A DNA stretch of 64,000 nt from an uncultured Synechococcaceae cyanobacterium (lineage in GTDB: Bacteria; Cyanobacteriota; Cyanobacteriia; PCC-6307; Cyanobiaceae). Positions 28,189-37,847 of this stretch are shown here, one piece after another. The notes below the pieces were generated by a model, which was given only the letters and a program-made list of their open reading frames with translations, did not search any database and was not told where the DNA came from. Position 1 is the stretch's first letter. Every line of letters starts with the position of its first letter. Location of the stretch: positions 1-64,000 of the forward strand of contig CACGFX010000005.1 in NCBI GenBank assembly GCA_902572395.1. Reading direction: 5' to 3'. The translations under genes were made by a program, and so were the position numbers.

Positions 28189-29658
28189 TTGAGAGATTTA
28201 CTTAAAAAACCTATATGGAAAAATTTAGAGTTGGGATATGCAATTCCTGATAGTATTCATGCCGTTTCTGTAGCATTACCAACTTGGAATGATGTAATAA
28301 ATTACGAGGAAAAAGATCAAGAATGCATGAATTTATTGAAGTCCATTTACCCACGATTCGGGCTAAACCCCATGGTGAAAAGATTATGCGAAACAGTAAA
28401 AAAGCAAAATTACTACAACAATAAAAGTATCTGGCCATATCCGAATGAAAGCATCGCTTTTAAAGCTAAAAAATACATTGATAGAAATACTTCTGAACAA
28501 TTCTCGTTAATAGAAAAAAGAGATAATTTAGCATTCTTAATAACTGAAAAAGAAGGAAGTATTTATGCAAAATATTTTTGGCAACATACTGGTCTTGGTC
28601 TATCTTCAAGAGCTGCCGCTATAGAACTAGGTCTTGAAGATTGCCCTCCAAAATCTTACGTAAATGAATGTTCTCAAAGAATAAAAAATAGAATTTCTAA
28701 ATCTACAAAAATTAACTCTAATGATATTCACTTAACTTCATCTGGAATGTCTGCATTGCATACATCATTAGAAATCATATATAAATTATTTCCAGCTAAA
28801 CCAACACTCCAAGTTGGTTTTCCATATGTAGATGTACTTAAATTACCAATGAAAATCTTTCACGGAGCAAAGTTAGTTACAGAAGAAAATTGCGCGGATA
28901 TTGAATTAGAAATCAAAATAATAAATCCATCAGCATTAATTATTGAACTTCCAAGTAATCCAATGCTCAAATGTGTAAACATTAAAAAAATTTCAAAAAT
29001 TGCAAAAAAGCTAAATATTCCGTTAATTGTTGACGATACAATTGGTTCGAATTTAAATATAAATTCTATAGAACATGCAGATATAGTTTTTACTTCACTT
29101 ACAAAAATTTTTTCAGGTAGTGGTGATATTCTTGCCGGATCTTTAATACTAAATCCAAAAAGCAAATGGATTGATCAGTTTAGAAATGCATTAAACAAGA
29201 TTAATATTCCAATACTTTCCGATGGAGATATAGTTTATCTAGAGAAAGTTAGTAGAGATGTAAATCAAAGAGTTTTTGAACAAAATAAAGCATGTTTAGA
29301 ATTAAAAAAAAGATTAGAGACTCATAGCGAGATTAAAAATATTTTCCATCCTGAAAATTGTCCAAATTTTAATTCTTTACTTAATTCTGATGGAGGATAC
29401 GGCTGCTTATTATCGTTTGAATTAAATGGAGGATTGAACAAAGCTAAAAAATTTTATGATTCTCTAAAAGTATCTAAAGGACCAAGTTTAGGTACAAAAT
29501 TTACTCTAGTTTGTCCTTATGTCTTACTAGCTCATTATGAAGAGTTGGATTGGGCTGAAAGTTTTGGTATACCCCCGCACCTTATTAGAGTATCAGTTGG
29601 ATTAGAAGACCAAGATCAATTATGGAAAACCTTTTCTGAAGCACTAAATAATTTCTAA
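28189..29658 (+). CDS. metB: Divergent long Cys/Met PLP enzyme, cystathionine gamma-synthase-like
   Basis: Homologue of MetB/MetC, 489 residues, with an extra N-terminal region of about 100 residues. The PLP site reads TSLTKIFSGSGDILAGS and the cofactor aspartate lies in IVDDTIGSN. The C-terminal half keeps GPSLGTKFTLVCPY and RVSVGLEDQD. Starting at TTG 3 bases after the MetC-like stop, it is almost certainly cotranscribed. Cystathionine gamma-synthase in methionine synthesis is the best guess from context. Confidence 0.75.
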   Translation: MRDLLKKPIWKNLELGYAIPDSIHAVSVALPTWNDVINYEEKDQECMNLLKSIYPRFGLNPMVKRLCETVKKQNYYNNKSIWPYPNESIAFKAKKYIDRNTSEQFSLIEKRDNLAFLITEKEGSIYAKYFWQHTGLGLSSRAAAIELGLEDCPPKSYVNECSQRIKNRISKSTKINSNDIHLTSSGMSALHTSLEIIYKLFPAKPTLQVGFPYVDVLKLPMKIFHGAKLVTEENCADIELEIKIINPSALIIELPSNPMLKCVNIKKISKIAKKLNIPLIVDDTIGSNLNINSIEHADIVFTSLTKIFSGSGDILAGSLILNPKSKWIDQFRNALNKINIPILSDGDIVYLEKVSRDVNQRVFEQNKACLELKKRLETHSEIKNIFHPENCPNFNSLLNSDGGYGCLLSFELNGGLNKAKKFYDSLKVSKGPSLGTKFTLVCPYVLLAHYEELDWAESFGIPPHLIRVSVGLEDQDQLWKTFSEALNNF

Positions 29659-29742
29659 ATTCCTAGTATTTACCGTATAGAAACTTATATACTCTTTTTC
29701 TGAATAATAGTTAGTATTAATATATATTTTCTCAATATATAA

Positions 29743-30729
29743 ATGGCAAAAATTTATGAGGACAACAGTTTTGCTATTGGAAACACTCCATTAGTAAAGT
29801 TAAAATCAGTTACTAAAAACGCGAAAGCTACAGTACTTGCAAAAATTGAAGGTAGAAACCCTGCTTATAGTGTCAAATGTAGGATCGGCGCAAACATGAT
29901 CTGGGATGCCGAGAAAAGTGGGAAACTTACAAAAGACAAAACTATTGTTGAGCCAACTTCTGGAAATACAGGAATTGCTCTAGCTTTTACTGCTTCAGCA
30001 AGAGGTTATAAACTGATCCTTACAATGCCAGAATCCATGTCAATTGAAAGAAGAAGGGTTATGGCAGTGTTGGGGGCTGAAATTGTTTTAACAGAGGCAT
30101 CTAAAGGTATGCCTGGAGCAATAGCTAAGGCAAAAGAAATTGCAGAAAGTAATCCTTCTCAATATTTCATGCCAGGTCAATTTGATAATCCAGCAAACCC
30201 TGAAATTCATTTCAAAACTACTGGACCAGAAATCTGGGATGATTGCGATGGTGAAATTGATGTCCTAGTTGCAGGGGTTGGAACTGGCGGCACAATTACA
30301 GGAGTTTCAAGATACATTAAGCAAGAGAAGGGCAAAAATATTACTTCTGTAGCTGTAGAACCATCTCATAGTCCTGTTATTACGCAGACAATGAATGGAG
30401 AAGAGGTTAAATCCGGACCACATAAAATCCAAGGAATTGGAGCAGGATTTATTCCTAAGAACCTTGACCTATCAATTGTTGACAAGGTTGAACAAGTAAC
30501 AAATGACGAATCTATAGAGATGGCTCTTAGACTAGCTAAAGAGGAAGGCCTATTAGTAGGAATATCTTGTGGAGCAGCTGCTGCTGCTGCTGTTAGATTA
30601 GCTGAACAAGATGAATATGCTGGGAAGACAATTGTAGTTGTTCTACCTGATTTAGCAGAGAGGTATTTATCATCAATTATGTTTACTGAAGTTCCAAGCG
30701 GAATCATTCAAGAACCAGTCAAAGCCTAA
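29743..30729 (+). CDS. cysK: Cysteine synthase (O-acetylserine sulfhydrylase)
   Basis: Forms cysteine from O-acetylserine and sulfide. The 328-residue product has the PLP-lysine motif [11 protein letters not shown], the substrate loop [10 protein letters not shown], the phosphate-binding [10 protein letters not shown] and the C-terminal SCGAAAAAA. It follows the two trans-sulfuration genes by 84 bases, consistent with a sulfur amino-acid cluster. It converges with queA, with 2 bases between stops. Confidence 0.96.
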   Translation: MAKIYEDNSFAIGNTPLVKLKSVTKNAKATVLAKIEGRNPAYSVKCRIGANMIWDAEKSGKLTKDKTIVEPTSGNTGIALAFTASARGYKLILTMPESMSIERRRVMAVLGAEIVLTEASKGMPGAIAKAKEIAESNPSQYFMPGQFDNPANPEIHFKTTGPEIWDDCDGEIDVLVAGVGTGGTITGVSRYIKQEKGKNITSVAVEPSHSPVITQTMNGEEVKSGPHKIQGIGAGFIPKNLDLSIVDKVEQVTNDESIEMALRLAKEEGLLVGISCGAAAAAAVRLAEQDEYAGKTIVVVLPDLAERYLSSIMFTEVPSGIIQEPVKA

Positions 30730-30731
30730 AT

Positions 30732-31856
30732 CTATTTTTTATCCAGTAGTGAATCTGGTGAAATATACATCGCATCGCCATAAGAGAAAAATCTAAATTT
30801 TTCTTTTATGGCTTTCTTATACAAATATAATAATCTTTCTCTACCTATCATTGCACTTACTAAAAGTAATAATGAACTTTTAGGAAGATGAAAATTAGTT
30901 AATAATCCATCAACTACCTTAAATTTATAACCTGGCTTAATTACTAAATCTACGTATTTAGCTATGGGAATAAAGTCATTAATTTCGTGAGAATAACAAC
31001 TTTCAAGAGCTCTTACGCTAGTTGTACCAATAGCAATTATTCTTCTATCTGTTTTCTTTATTCTTTTTATTTCCTCCACTACTTCCTTATTAACACTTAC
31101 CCATTCTTTATGAAGTTTTAAGTTACTTAGATCTTCTTGATCAATTGGTTTGAATGTTCCATAGCCCACATGCAAAGTTATCGGTAAAATTATTACTCCC
31201 TTTTTTTTTAGATTGGAAATAAGACTTTTGCTTAAGTGTAAACCAGCAGTAGGCGCAGCAACTGCCCCTGGATTAGTTGCATACTCAGTTTGATAACTAT
31301 TCTCATGAAAAGATTCTTCTTCGGTATTTTTTATATAAGGCGGGAGAGGGATTTCCCCGTATTTATTAAGAAGGTCATTCATTGAATTGAGATCAGTTAT
31401 ATTTTCAGGAAATTTAATAAATCTCCCTCCAGTTTCTTCATCAACCCCATCAACCATCAAATTAATATCTTCTGCAGAAGGAGATTTTAATATTATTTTT
31501 CTATTTATTTTTAACTTTTTCGCTGGCTTTGCCAAACATAACCAAACACATTCATGGGATCTTTCTAAGACTAATAATTCGACTAACGTTCTGTTTTCTA
31601 ATTCAACCTTTAACCTAGCTTTCATTACCTTAGTGTTATTAACAACTACAAGATCGCCTTCTCTAAATTCATCTAAAAGATTCTTGGTAAATTTATTAGT
31701 TAAACAGTCTTCTCCTAAAACACTGTTTCTAACTATCATCAATCTTGATTCATGCCTAATTCCAGAAGGTTTACTAGCAATTAATGAAGGATCAAGTAAA
31801 TAATCATAAGATTCAAGCCTATAATCTCTTTCTTCTTTACTAATTTGAGAAATCAA
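30732..31856 (-). CDS. queA: S-adenosylmethionine:tRNA ribosyltransferase-isomerase
   Basis: Transfers the ribosyl moiety of SAM to preQ1-modified tRNA in queuosine synthesis. The 374-residue product shows YDYLLDPSLIASKP, GDLVVVNNTKVMKARL, GAVAAPTAGLHLS, HVGYGTFKPI and FHLPKSSLLLLVSA, all QueA hallmarks. It lies 6 bases downstream of pdhC and converges with cysK. Confidence 0.96.
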   Translation of the reverse strand: MISQISKEERDYRLESYDYLLDPSLIASKPSGIRHESRLMIVRNSVLGEDCLTNKFTKNLLDEFREGDLVVVNNTKVMKARLKVELENRTLVELLVLERSHECVWLCLAKPAKKLKINRKIILKSPSAEDINLMVDGVDEETGGRFIKFPENITDLNSMNDLLNKYGEIPLPPYIKNTEEESFHENSYQTEYATNPGAVAAPTAGLHLSKSLISNLKKKGVIILPITLHVGYGTFKPIDQEDLSNLKLHKEWVSVNKEVVEEIKRIKKTDRRIIAIGTTSVRALESCYSHEINDFIPIAKYVDLVIKPGYKFKVVDGLLTNFHLPKSSLLLLVSAMIGRERLLYLYKKAIKEKFRFFSYGDAMYISPDSLLDKK

Positions 31857-31862
31857 TTAAAT

Positions 31863-33230
31863 TTATGATACAAGTGTCTCTGGCTCATTTTCAATCAGGT
31901 TAGCCAAGTCTTTCAAGAATGAAGCACCATCAGCTCCATAGATCACTCTGTGATCAGCTGTAAGATTTACCTGCATTATTTTTTTAACAGATATTGAACC
32001 ATCACTATTAGCTACAACAGTTGGTTTCGATGATGCTATCGCTAAGATCGCACCGGTCCCTGGGGGTAGTATTGCGTCAAATCTATCAACACCAAACATA
32101 CCAAGGTTAGATAAGGTAAATGTTCCCGTTGAGTATTCATCTGGTTCTAATTGTTTTGATCTCGATCTTTTTACGAGGTCTTTCCATTCCCTAGATAATT
32201 CAAATAAATCAGTATTGCATGGTTCTTTTAATACTGGAGTTATTAGTCCCCCATCTTCCATTGCAACAGCAACAGCAATATTTACATTTTCTGGATAAGA
32301 AATTCCATTTTCTGAAAATCTTGAGTTAACTTGAGGATGTTTCTTTAGTGTCTTTGCAACTGCCTTTACAAGTAAAGCAGTCATAGTAACTCCGTTCTGT
32401 TTTACCTTTTTGTAGAAATTATCTAATTTATCAGTATTGATAGAGTAACCCACCCTAAAACATGGAACATCTAAACTAGATTCCATATTTTTATTTACCG
32501 CTTTTTGAAGAGTATTAAATTGAACTGTTTCTCCAGGATTACCAAAACTATTTCCTGAAGTTTCTGGTTCACTTTCAACTCCCAAATTTGGACCAGGAAT
32601 ACTTGCAGGCGAACCACCTTCTCCTATCCATGGTATAGAAACAGGTTGGCCATTAGCTTTTAAAATATCATCGGCTTGAATCCTTCCGTGAGGGCCAGAT
32701 CCATGAACCTTTGCTAAATCAACACCCATTTGAGAGGCTAGTTTTTTAGCTCTTGGAGATGCAACTATTCTCGATGAAGCATTACTTGTTGCGGCATTAA
32801 TTTGATCGACATTAAAAGATGGGACAGACTTTTCACTCTTTAAGACGACTTCTTCAGCTTCTTTCTTGATATTTTCAGTCTGGACTACTGGTTTTTCTTG
32901 AGTTTTATTGCTTACCAATTCAAGTTGGTCTGAACTAGAAACTTCGGATTGATTCCCTTTATTTTGTTCTTGGACAGAAGCTATCTCATCCTCATTTTCT
33001 ACAATGAGACCGATAGTTTCTCCAACAGGTGCAGTGCTGCCGGCAGGCATTAAAACTGCTGCAAGATATCCATCTTGAAAAGATTCAACATCCATATCTG
33101 CCTTATCAGATTCAACAACCAAAACAGATTCGCCTCTTTCAACCTTATCTCCCGGATTTTTCAACCATTCCACAATCTTGCCCTCCGTCATAGTAGAACT
33201 CAAGGCAGGCATGAATATTTCGTGAGACAT
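31863..33230 (-). CDS. pdhC: Pyruvate dehydrogenase E2 (dihydrolipoamide acetyltransferase)
   Basis: Core acyltransferase of the pyruvate dehydrogenase complex, 455 residues. One lipoyl domain carries the lipoylated Lys43 in ESDKADMDVES. An Ala/Pro/Gln-rich linker follows, then a peripheral-subunit-binding domain (ASPRAKKLASQMGVDLAKV) and the catalytic domain ending in the active-site His motif DHRVIYGADGA. It is upstream of queA by 6 bases. About 217 bases without a gene separate it from ylqD upstream. Confidence 0.96.
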   Translation of the reverse strand: MSHEIFMPALSSTMTEGKIVEWLKNPGDKVERGESVLVVESDKADMDVESFQDGYLAAVLMPAGSTAPVGETIGLIVENEDEIASVQEQNKGNQSEVSSSDQLELVSNKTQEKPVVQTENIKKEAEEVVLKSEKSVPSFNVDQINAATSNASSRIVASPRAKKLASQMGVDLAKVHGSGPHGRIQADDILKANGQPVSIPWIGEGGSPASIPGPNLGVESEPETSGNSFGNPGETVQFNTLQKAVNKNMESSLDVPCFRVGYSINTDKLDNFYKKVKQNGVTMTALLVKAVAKTLKKHPQVNSRFSENGISYPENVNIAVAVAMEDGGLITPVLKEPCNTDLFELSREWKDLVKRSRSKQLEPDEYSTGTFTLSNLGMFGVDRFDAILPPGTGAILAIASSKPTVVANSDGSISVKKIMQVNLTADHRVIYGADGASFLKDLANLIENEPETLVS

Positions 33231-33447
33231 AAGAAAATTTTTATTGCATAAGTTTCAAGGGATTTTTAACAAACTTTCAAAAGTCTTTATGATTAAGATC
33301 CCTTTTAACTCTTGATCTAATTATACGAAATCATGTTCACAGTGGGAACTCTTAAAACTTAAGAAAGTAATAATTTGATCGATTAGAATTTAAAACTTTT
33401 CGCATTTAAGATTTACTCATTTTTATCAAAAATACTAAATCTTTTCT

Positions 33448-33891
33448 TTAATTATTATCTATAGATTGAATAACTCCATCTTTAACAGTAATTGAGACTT
33501 GCATTTTTTCAATAAGATTGTCGCCCACAGTGACATCACAGAAACTATCAACTTGTCCTTGATCAACAATTTCGTCCATTTTTAATTCGCGAACTTGACT
33601 CTGTTGTTGAAGTAGATTTCTTTTTTGTTCTTCAATTTCACTTCGTTTTGCTGCGACTTGTTGTTGCACCTGACTAACCTGTTCTTGCACTCTTGGATCT
33701 AAAGGGTTAACCGATTGGGATCTAATATTATTTACTACTTGCTGCCCCTCCTGCTCAAGTTGAGATAATTGCTGGTCAATGTTTGAAATTGCTTTACTTA
33801 ATTCTTTTTCAGCATCTGACTTCCAAGTTGGAGTAACTACAGCTTTAATAGCTATTGAGCGCTTTATAGATATTGAGTTTTTTGTTTCCAT
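33448..33891 (-). CDS. YlqD family protein
   Basis: Protein of 147 residues. A short beta segment is followed by a long Gln/Glu-rich coiled coil (about residues 30-105, SQLEQEGQQVVNNI through RNLLQQQSQV) and a C-terminal beta domain (FCDVTVGDNLIEKMQVSITV). This arrangement matches YlqD, a family of unknown function. It lies between the acyl-CoA synthetase gene and pdhC on the same strand. Confidence 0.8.
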   Translation of the reverse strand: METKNSISIKRSIAIKAVVTPTWKSDAEKELSKAISNIDQQLSQLEQEGQQVVNNIRSQSVNPLDPRVQEQVSQVQQQVAAKRSEIEEQKRNLLQQQSQVRELKMDEIVDQGQVDSFCDVTVGDNLIEKMQVSITVKDGVIQSIDNN

Positions 33892-33929
33892 AAAAAATTA
33901 AATTACTTTTTCAATATAGAAAGAACAAA

Positions 33930-35873
33930 TCAATTTTTCTTACTAAATTTTTGTTCATACATATTTTCTATTTGTAATGAATACTTTTTTTCTATTTCTT
34001 TTCTTTTTTGTTTAAGAGTTTGTGTTAACAAACCATTTTCTAAAGTAAAGGAATCAACAAAATAACAATCTAAGATTTGTTCTTCAGGTCTTGCTCCTAA
34101 TCGACTTTTAAGCAAATTATTAATTTGTAATTTAAAAAATGTACCAATATTCTTATCCAAATTTAATTTTGAAAGGTCTTCTTCCAAAAACTTGTTTTTA
34201 ACAAATTCGACATTAGGCACTACAAGGGCAGTTAAACATTTTTTATCTTGTCCTACTAGTTGAATTTGATTAATAAATTCAGAACTAAGGATTTCGGTCT
34301 CTAGCGGATTCGGTTCAATATTTTCACCACTTGATAGCACTATTGTATCCTTGGCTCTTCCTGTTATAAAAAGGGAACCATTAGGTATTAGAAAACCTAA
34401 ATCACCAGTATCAAACCAACCATCCTTGGATAAAACATCTTTTGTAGCTAATTCATTATTAAGATAACCTTTCATTACTTGTGGTCCCTTAACAAGAATT
34501 TTTCCGACTTCTCTGAACTCCAGAATCTTTTTTTTATCATCATTCACTATTTTGATTTCGGTAAATGCTAGAGGCTGACCGGATGATCCTCTAACATTTA
34601 ATTCTCTCCTCCTACAAGTTAATACTGGACTAGTTTCTGTGAGTCCATATCCCACCAAAACATCTACACCTAAAGATTCAAAAAAAAGATCTACATGTTC
34701 TGGCAATGCACCTCCGCCGTTAATAGGAAATTTCAGTTTTTCTCCGCATAGTTGTCTAAGAATATTCGGCCATAAAAAAATAGTAGAAAATTTATGTAAA
34801 GGATAACGGCCAATAATAGAACCCAGTAAGGGGATTTTTGATTTAAAGGTTATTTGATAGATATCTAAATTTCTTATCTTTCTTAGACTTCTTTTAAAAA
34901 CTGAACTATTACTTATCAAAAACTTAATAAGTTTTTGCTTTTTGGAAGGCATTTTTTTCAACGCCTGAAAAAAACCATCATGTATTGCCTCCCATAGTCT
35001 TGGGACAGTAGCCATGACAACAGGTTTTATGAGTGTAATATCATCTTTCAAGAATTTAGGAATCGTATAGTATTGAGAACAACCACATGAAAAAAAGAAG
35101 TATTCAGCACTCCTCTCATATGAATGCCAGATAGGCAACACGCTTAATACAGAGGTCCCAGGTTCTGGATCAGCGATATAGGCTAAATTGATTATTTGAT
35201 GTAAAAAATTTGCATGAGTCAAAGGGACACCTTTAGGTTTTCCTGTTGTCCCAGAAGTGTAAAGAATAGTAGCAACATCATCAATTTTTGGATTAAATTT
35301 TTCAAAATTATTATTTTGTGAATTTTCTTTTTCTACCGAACTTATAAATATACTCCAACTTATTAAATTTTCAAATTGTTCATCTTCTAAATTGATTATA
35401 AATTTCAGTCTTTTTTTTAATTCTTCTTTGTTATTTAACTTTAGCCATATCTCCTTAGATTGAACTATTAGACCTACTGAATTAGAGTGCTCAATAATAT
35501 AGTCTAATTCTACTGAAGGAGAATTAATACCTCTCACTGCGTTTATAGCTCCTAAACGCATTAAGCCTTGATCAACAATTAGCCATCTTGGAGAATTTTC
35601 AGATATTACAGTTACCACATCCCCTTTTACTAAGCCATAATTTTTAAAAGAAAAAGAGACTTTTGTTATTAAATCAGCCAGCTCAGAATAAGAAAATTTT
35701 TCTCTGTATTTCCCTCTTAAATCGCAAAGAGCTAAAGTATCACCACATTTAATTTTTAATTTTTCCCAAATTTGATCTATATGATTAAGGTTCTTAATAA
35801 AATCCCTATTTTTAGCAAATTTATCTTTTTTAGAAAGAGGCTTGGCTGAAGGCCAGTATGCTAAATCACCCAT
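33930..35873 (-). CDS. Long-chain acyl-CoA / acyl-ACP synthetase (AMP-forming)
   Basis: Adenylate-forming ligase of 647 residues. The P-loop is ILYTSGTTGKPKGVPLTHAN, the adenine motif is GYGLTETSPVLTCRR, and the hinge region is DGWFDTGDLGFLIPNG with TGRAKDTIVLSSGENIEP. Cyanobacteria usually carry one such enzyme, acting as acyl-ACP synthetase (Aas) to recycle free fatty acids released from membranes; assignment to that role is inference. It is 27 bases downstream of lipB and 38 bases upstream of ylqD. Confidence 0.9.
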   Translation of the reverse strand: MGDLAYWPSAKPLSKKDKFAKNRDFIKNLNHIDQIWEKLKIKCGDTLALCDLRGKYREKFSYSELADLITKVSFSFKNYGLVKGDVVTVISENSPRWLIVDQGLMRLGAINAVRGINSPSVELDYIIEHSNSVGLIVQSKEIWLKLNNKEELKKRLKFIINLEDEQFENLISWSIFISSVEKENSQNNNFEKFNPKIDDVATILYTSGTTGKPKGVPLTHANFLHQIINLAYIADPEPGTSVLSVLPIWHSYERSAEYFFFSCGCSQYYTIPKFLKDDITLIKPVVMATVPRLWEAIHDGFFQALKKMPSKKQKLIKFLISNSSVFKRSLRKIRNLDIYQITFKSKIPLLGSIIGRYPLHKFSTIFLWPNILRQLCGEKLKFPINGGGALPEHVDLFFESLGVDVLVGYGLTETSPVLTCRRRELNVRGSSGQPLAFTEIKIVNDDKKKILEFREVGKILVKGPQVMKGYLNNELATKDVLSKDGWFDTGDLGFLIPNGSLFITGRAKDTIVLSSGENIEPNPLETEILSSEFINQIQLVGQDKKCLTALVVPNVEFVKNKFLEEDLSKLNLDKNIGTFFKLQINNLLKSRLGARPEEQILDCYFVDSFTLENGLLTQTLKQKRKEIEKKYSLQIENMYEQKFSKKN

Positions 35874-35900
35874 ATTAAATTGATTTTGAAATTTTAATTT

Positions 35901-36551
35901 CTATTTTGATGCAAAATCAAAATTAAATTCTTCCTGAATGATTTTTTTAACAATTCTCTTGACTTCTTGAATATTTAAATTTTTGTTGTAATCAATCATA
36001 TTTGCCATAAGACAATTTTCTATTCCGCAAGGAACAATTTTATTAAAGTTTTCTAATTCACAGTCAATATTGATTGAAAATCCATTTATTGTAATCCATC
36101 TTTTACAACCAATTCCAATTGAAGCAATTTTCTTATTTCCTATCCAAACACCAGTAAATCCATCTCTTGTATGACAATCTATATTAAAAGTTCCAAGAAT
36201 TTTTATGATAATTTCTTCAATTTTTCTTAAATACCAATTTAAATCTTTTTTAAAATTTTTCAAATCTAACACCAAGTAAGTTACTAATTGTCCTGGCATA
36301 TGACAAGTAACCTCACCACCTCTATCAATCTTAAAAACATCATAATTATCATCATTCAAAGAAAATAATAAATTATCGTAATTTGATCCTCTACCCAACG
36401 TATAACAGAGTTGATGCTCACCTATCCAAATAAAATCAGGGTTAGAGTTATCTAAAATCAATGCCTCCTGATATTCTTTTTGTAATTTATAAACATCATT
36501 GAAAAAAGAAATATTATCAGGTTGTTTAATTATTGCTGTTCTATTAACCAT
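35901..36551 (-). CDS. lipB: Lipoyl(octanoyl) transferase
   Basis: Moves octanoyl groups from acyl carrier protein to lipoyl domains such as PdhC encoded nearby. The 216-residue product has [21 protein letters not shown], the catalytic lysine in KKIASIGIG and the catalytic cysteine in IVPCGI. It is divergent from the hibernation-factor gene (44 bases between starts). Confidence 0.94.
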   Translation of the reverse strand: MVNRTAIIKQPDNISFFNDVYKLQKEYQEALILDNSNPDFIWIGEHQLCYTLGRGSNYDNLLFSLNDDNYDVFKIDRGGEVTCHMPGQLVTYLVLDLKNFKKDLNWYLRKIEEIIIKILGTFNIDCHTRDGFTGVWIGNKKIASIGIGCKRWITINGFSINIDCELENFNKIVPCGIENCLMANMIDYNKNLNIQEVKRIVKKIIQEEFNFDFASK

Positions 36552-36595
36552 ATTTAAGTAGATTTAGAAAGTAAGTAAATATTTTTAGATTTGTT

Positions 36596-37180
36596 ATGAA
36601 AATTTTAATCCATGGAAAGAATCTTGAGCTCACTGGAGCGTTAAAAGAATATACTGAGGCAAAGATAGAAAAAGCAACTCATCACTATAAAGATATCGTT
36701 AAAGAAGCCGACATACACCTTTCAATAGAAAAGAACCCAAGAGTCTCGTTCCAAACTGCAGAAGTTACAATTTTTGCAAATGGTACCGTAATTAGAGCTG
36801 AGGAAAAAACTGAAAATTTATATTCAAGCATCGATCTAGTTTCAAATAAACTCTGTAGAAAATTACGTAAATACAAAGAAAGAAACAATAAAACAACTCA
36901 TCACAATCAATTTAAAAATAAAGAGTCTTTACCAATTGAAAGTATGGAATCAGGATTTTTAGATAAAGCTTTTTTTGAAAAGGGAACTGAAGCAAGTCTG
37001 CCTGAGCCATCTATTAAAAATAAATACTTTGAAATGACTCCAATTTCATCAGACGAAGCAAGAAAACAATTAGATCTAATTGATCATGATTTTTATGTTT
37101 TTCGAAACAAGAAAAATAATGAACTTCAAGTTATATATAAAAGGAATCATGGAGGTTATGGACTGATTCAATCTAAATAA
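36596..37180 (+). CDS. hpf: Long-form ribosome hibernation promoting factor (LrtA type)
   Basis: Protein of 194 residues. The N-terminal domain (MKILIHGKNLELTGALKEYTE) binds 30S subunits, and the C-terminal domain (PISSDEARKQLDLIDHDFYVFRN through YGLIQ) dimerises ribosomes to 100S. Cyanobacterial relatives are the light-repressed LrtA. It lies 7 bases upstream of the DeoC-like gene. Confidence 0.93.
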   Translation: MKILIHGKNLELTGALKEYTEAKIEKATHHYKDIVKEADIHLSIEKNPRVSFQTAEVTIFANGTVIRAEEKTENLYSSIDLVSNKLCRKLRKYKERNNKTTHHNQFKNKESLPIESMESGFLDKAFFEKGTEASLPEPSIKNKYFEMTPISSDEARKQLDLIDHDFYVFRNKKNNELQVIYKRNHGGYGLIQSK

Positions 37181-37187
37181 GTTTTAA

Positions 37188-37847
37188 ATGCCCAATATTG
37201 AATATCAATTAAACGAGAAAATTCATGCGATTATTATTAACCCTTATCTATCCTGGGAAGATTTCTGTGTGAATTGCGATTTAATCAGAAAATACAATAT
37301 CAAAAATATTTCTACTTCACTAAATTATTTAACTGATCTTAAAAATTGTTTGGGTAATCACAGTGCGGATATAAACATACTTATTTCTTACCCTTTAGCA
37401 GATTTACCCGTTACATTTATTGAAGAATTAGTTTGTTTTGCAAAAGATAAGGGTGCAAAAGGAATTGAATATATCCCAAACTTTATCAATTTAACCAAAA
37501 AAAATTTAGAAACTTTCGCTGCTGAAATTGAGCAAGTTAAATTATCTGGATTACCAGTCTCAATAATCATAAATAAATCAAAACTACAAGAAGAAGTTTT
37601 TATTAATGCGATAGAAATATGTTTGGAATTAGGAATAAAAAATTATCAATTCGGGGACGGGTTTGGGTCTCCTCTTACATCTAATGATGTCCACGAAATA
37701 CTAAAAATAATAGGCTCACAAAATCAAATCAAAGTTGTAGGTGGCATAAAAAAACTGATGCAAGTAATTGATTTGTTTGATAATGGAATTAGTTGCGTGG
37801 GAACTTCCAATTTTTGTGAAATTTTTGAGGAAGTAAACGTTATTTAA
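37188..37847 (+). CDS. DeoC-like aldolase with altered active site
   Basis: TIM-barrel protein of 219 residues resembling 2-deoxyribose-5-phosphate aldolase over its whole length. The usual FxKTSTG motif carrying the Schiff-base lysine reads NYQFGDGFG here, putting Gln in the lysine position. The second active-site lysine survives in IKVVGGIKK, and the conserved aspartate of DxVD appears as Glu in GIEYIPNF. Classical DERA chemistry is therefore doubtful. The gene is sandwiched between hpf and recO with almost no spacing (recO follows at the next base), and the reading frame is intact, so it is not a pseudogene. Confidence 0.75.
   Translation: MPNIEYQLNEKIHAIIINPYLSWEDFCVNCDLIRKYNIKNISTSLNYLTDLKNCLGNHSADINILISYPLADLPVTFIEELVCFAKDKGAKGIEYIPNFINLTKKNLETFAAEIEQVKLSGLPVSIIINKSKLQEEVFINAIEICLELGIKNYQFGDGFGSPLTSNDVHEILKIIGSQNQIKVVGGIKKLMQVIDLFDNGISCVGTSNFCEIFEEVNVI

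Noticed and set aside
30366-30707. 113-codon minus-strand ORF inside cysK
   Set aside because: Antisense shadow; the cysK frame is fully conserved and the Ala/Pro/Thr-rich shadow product has no motif.
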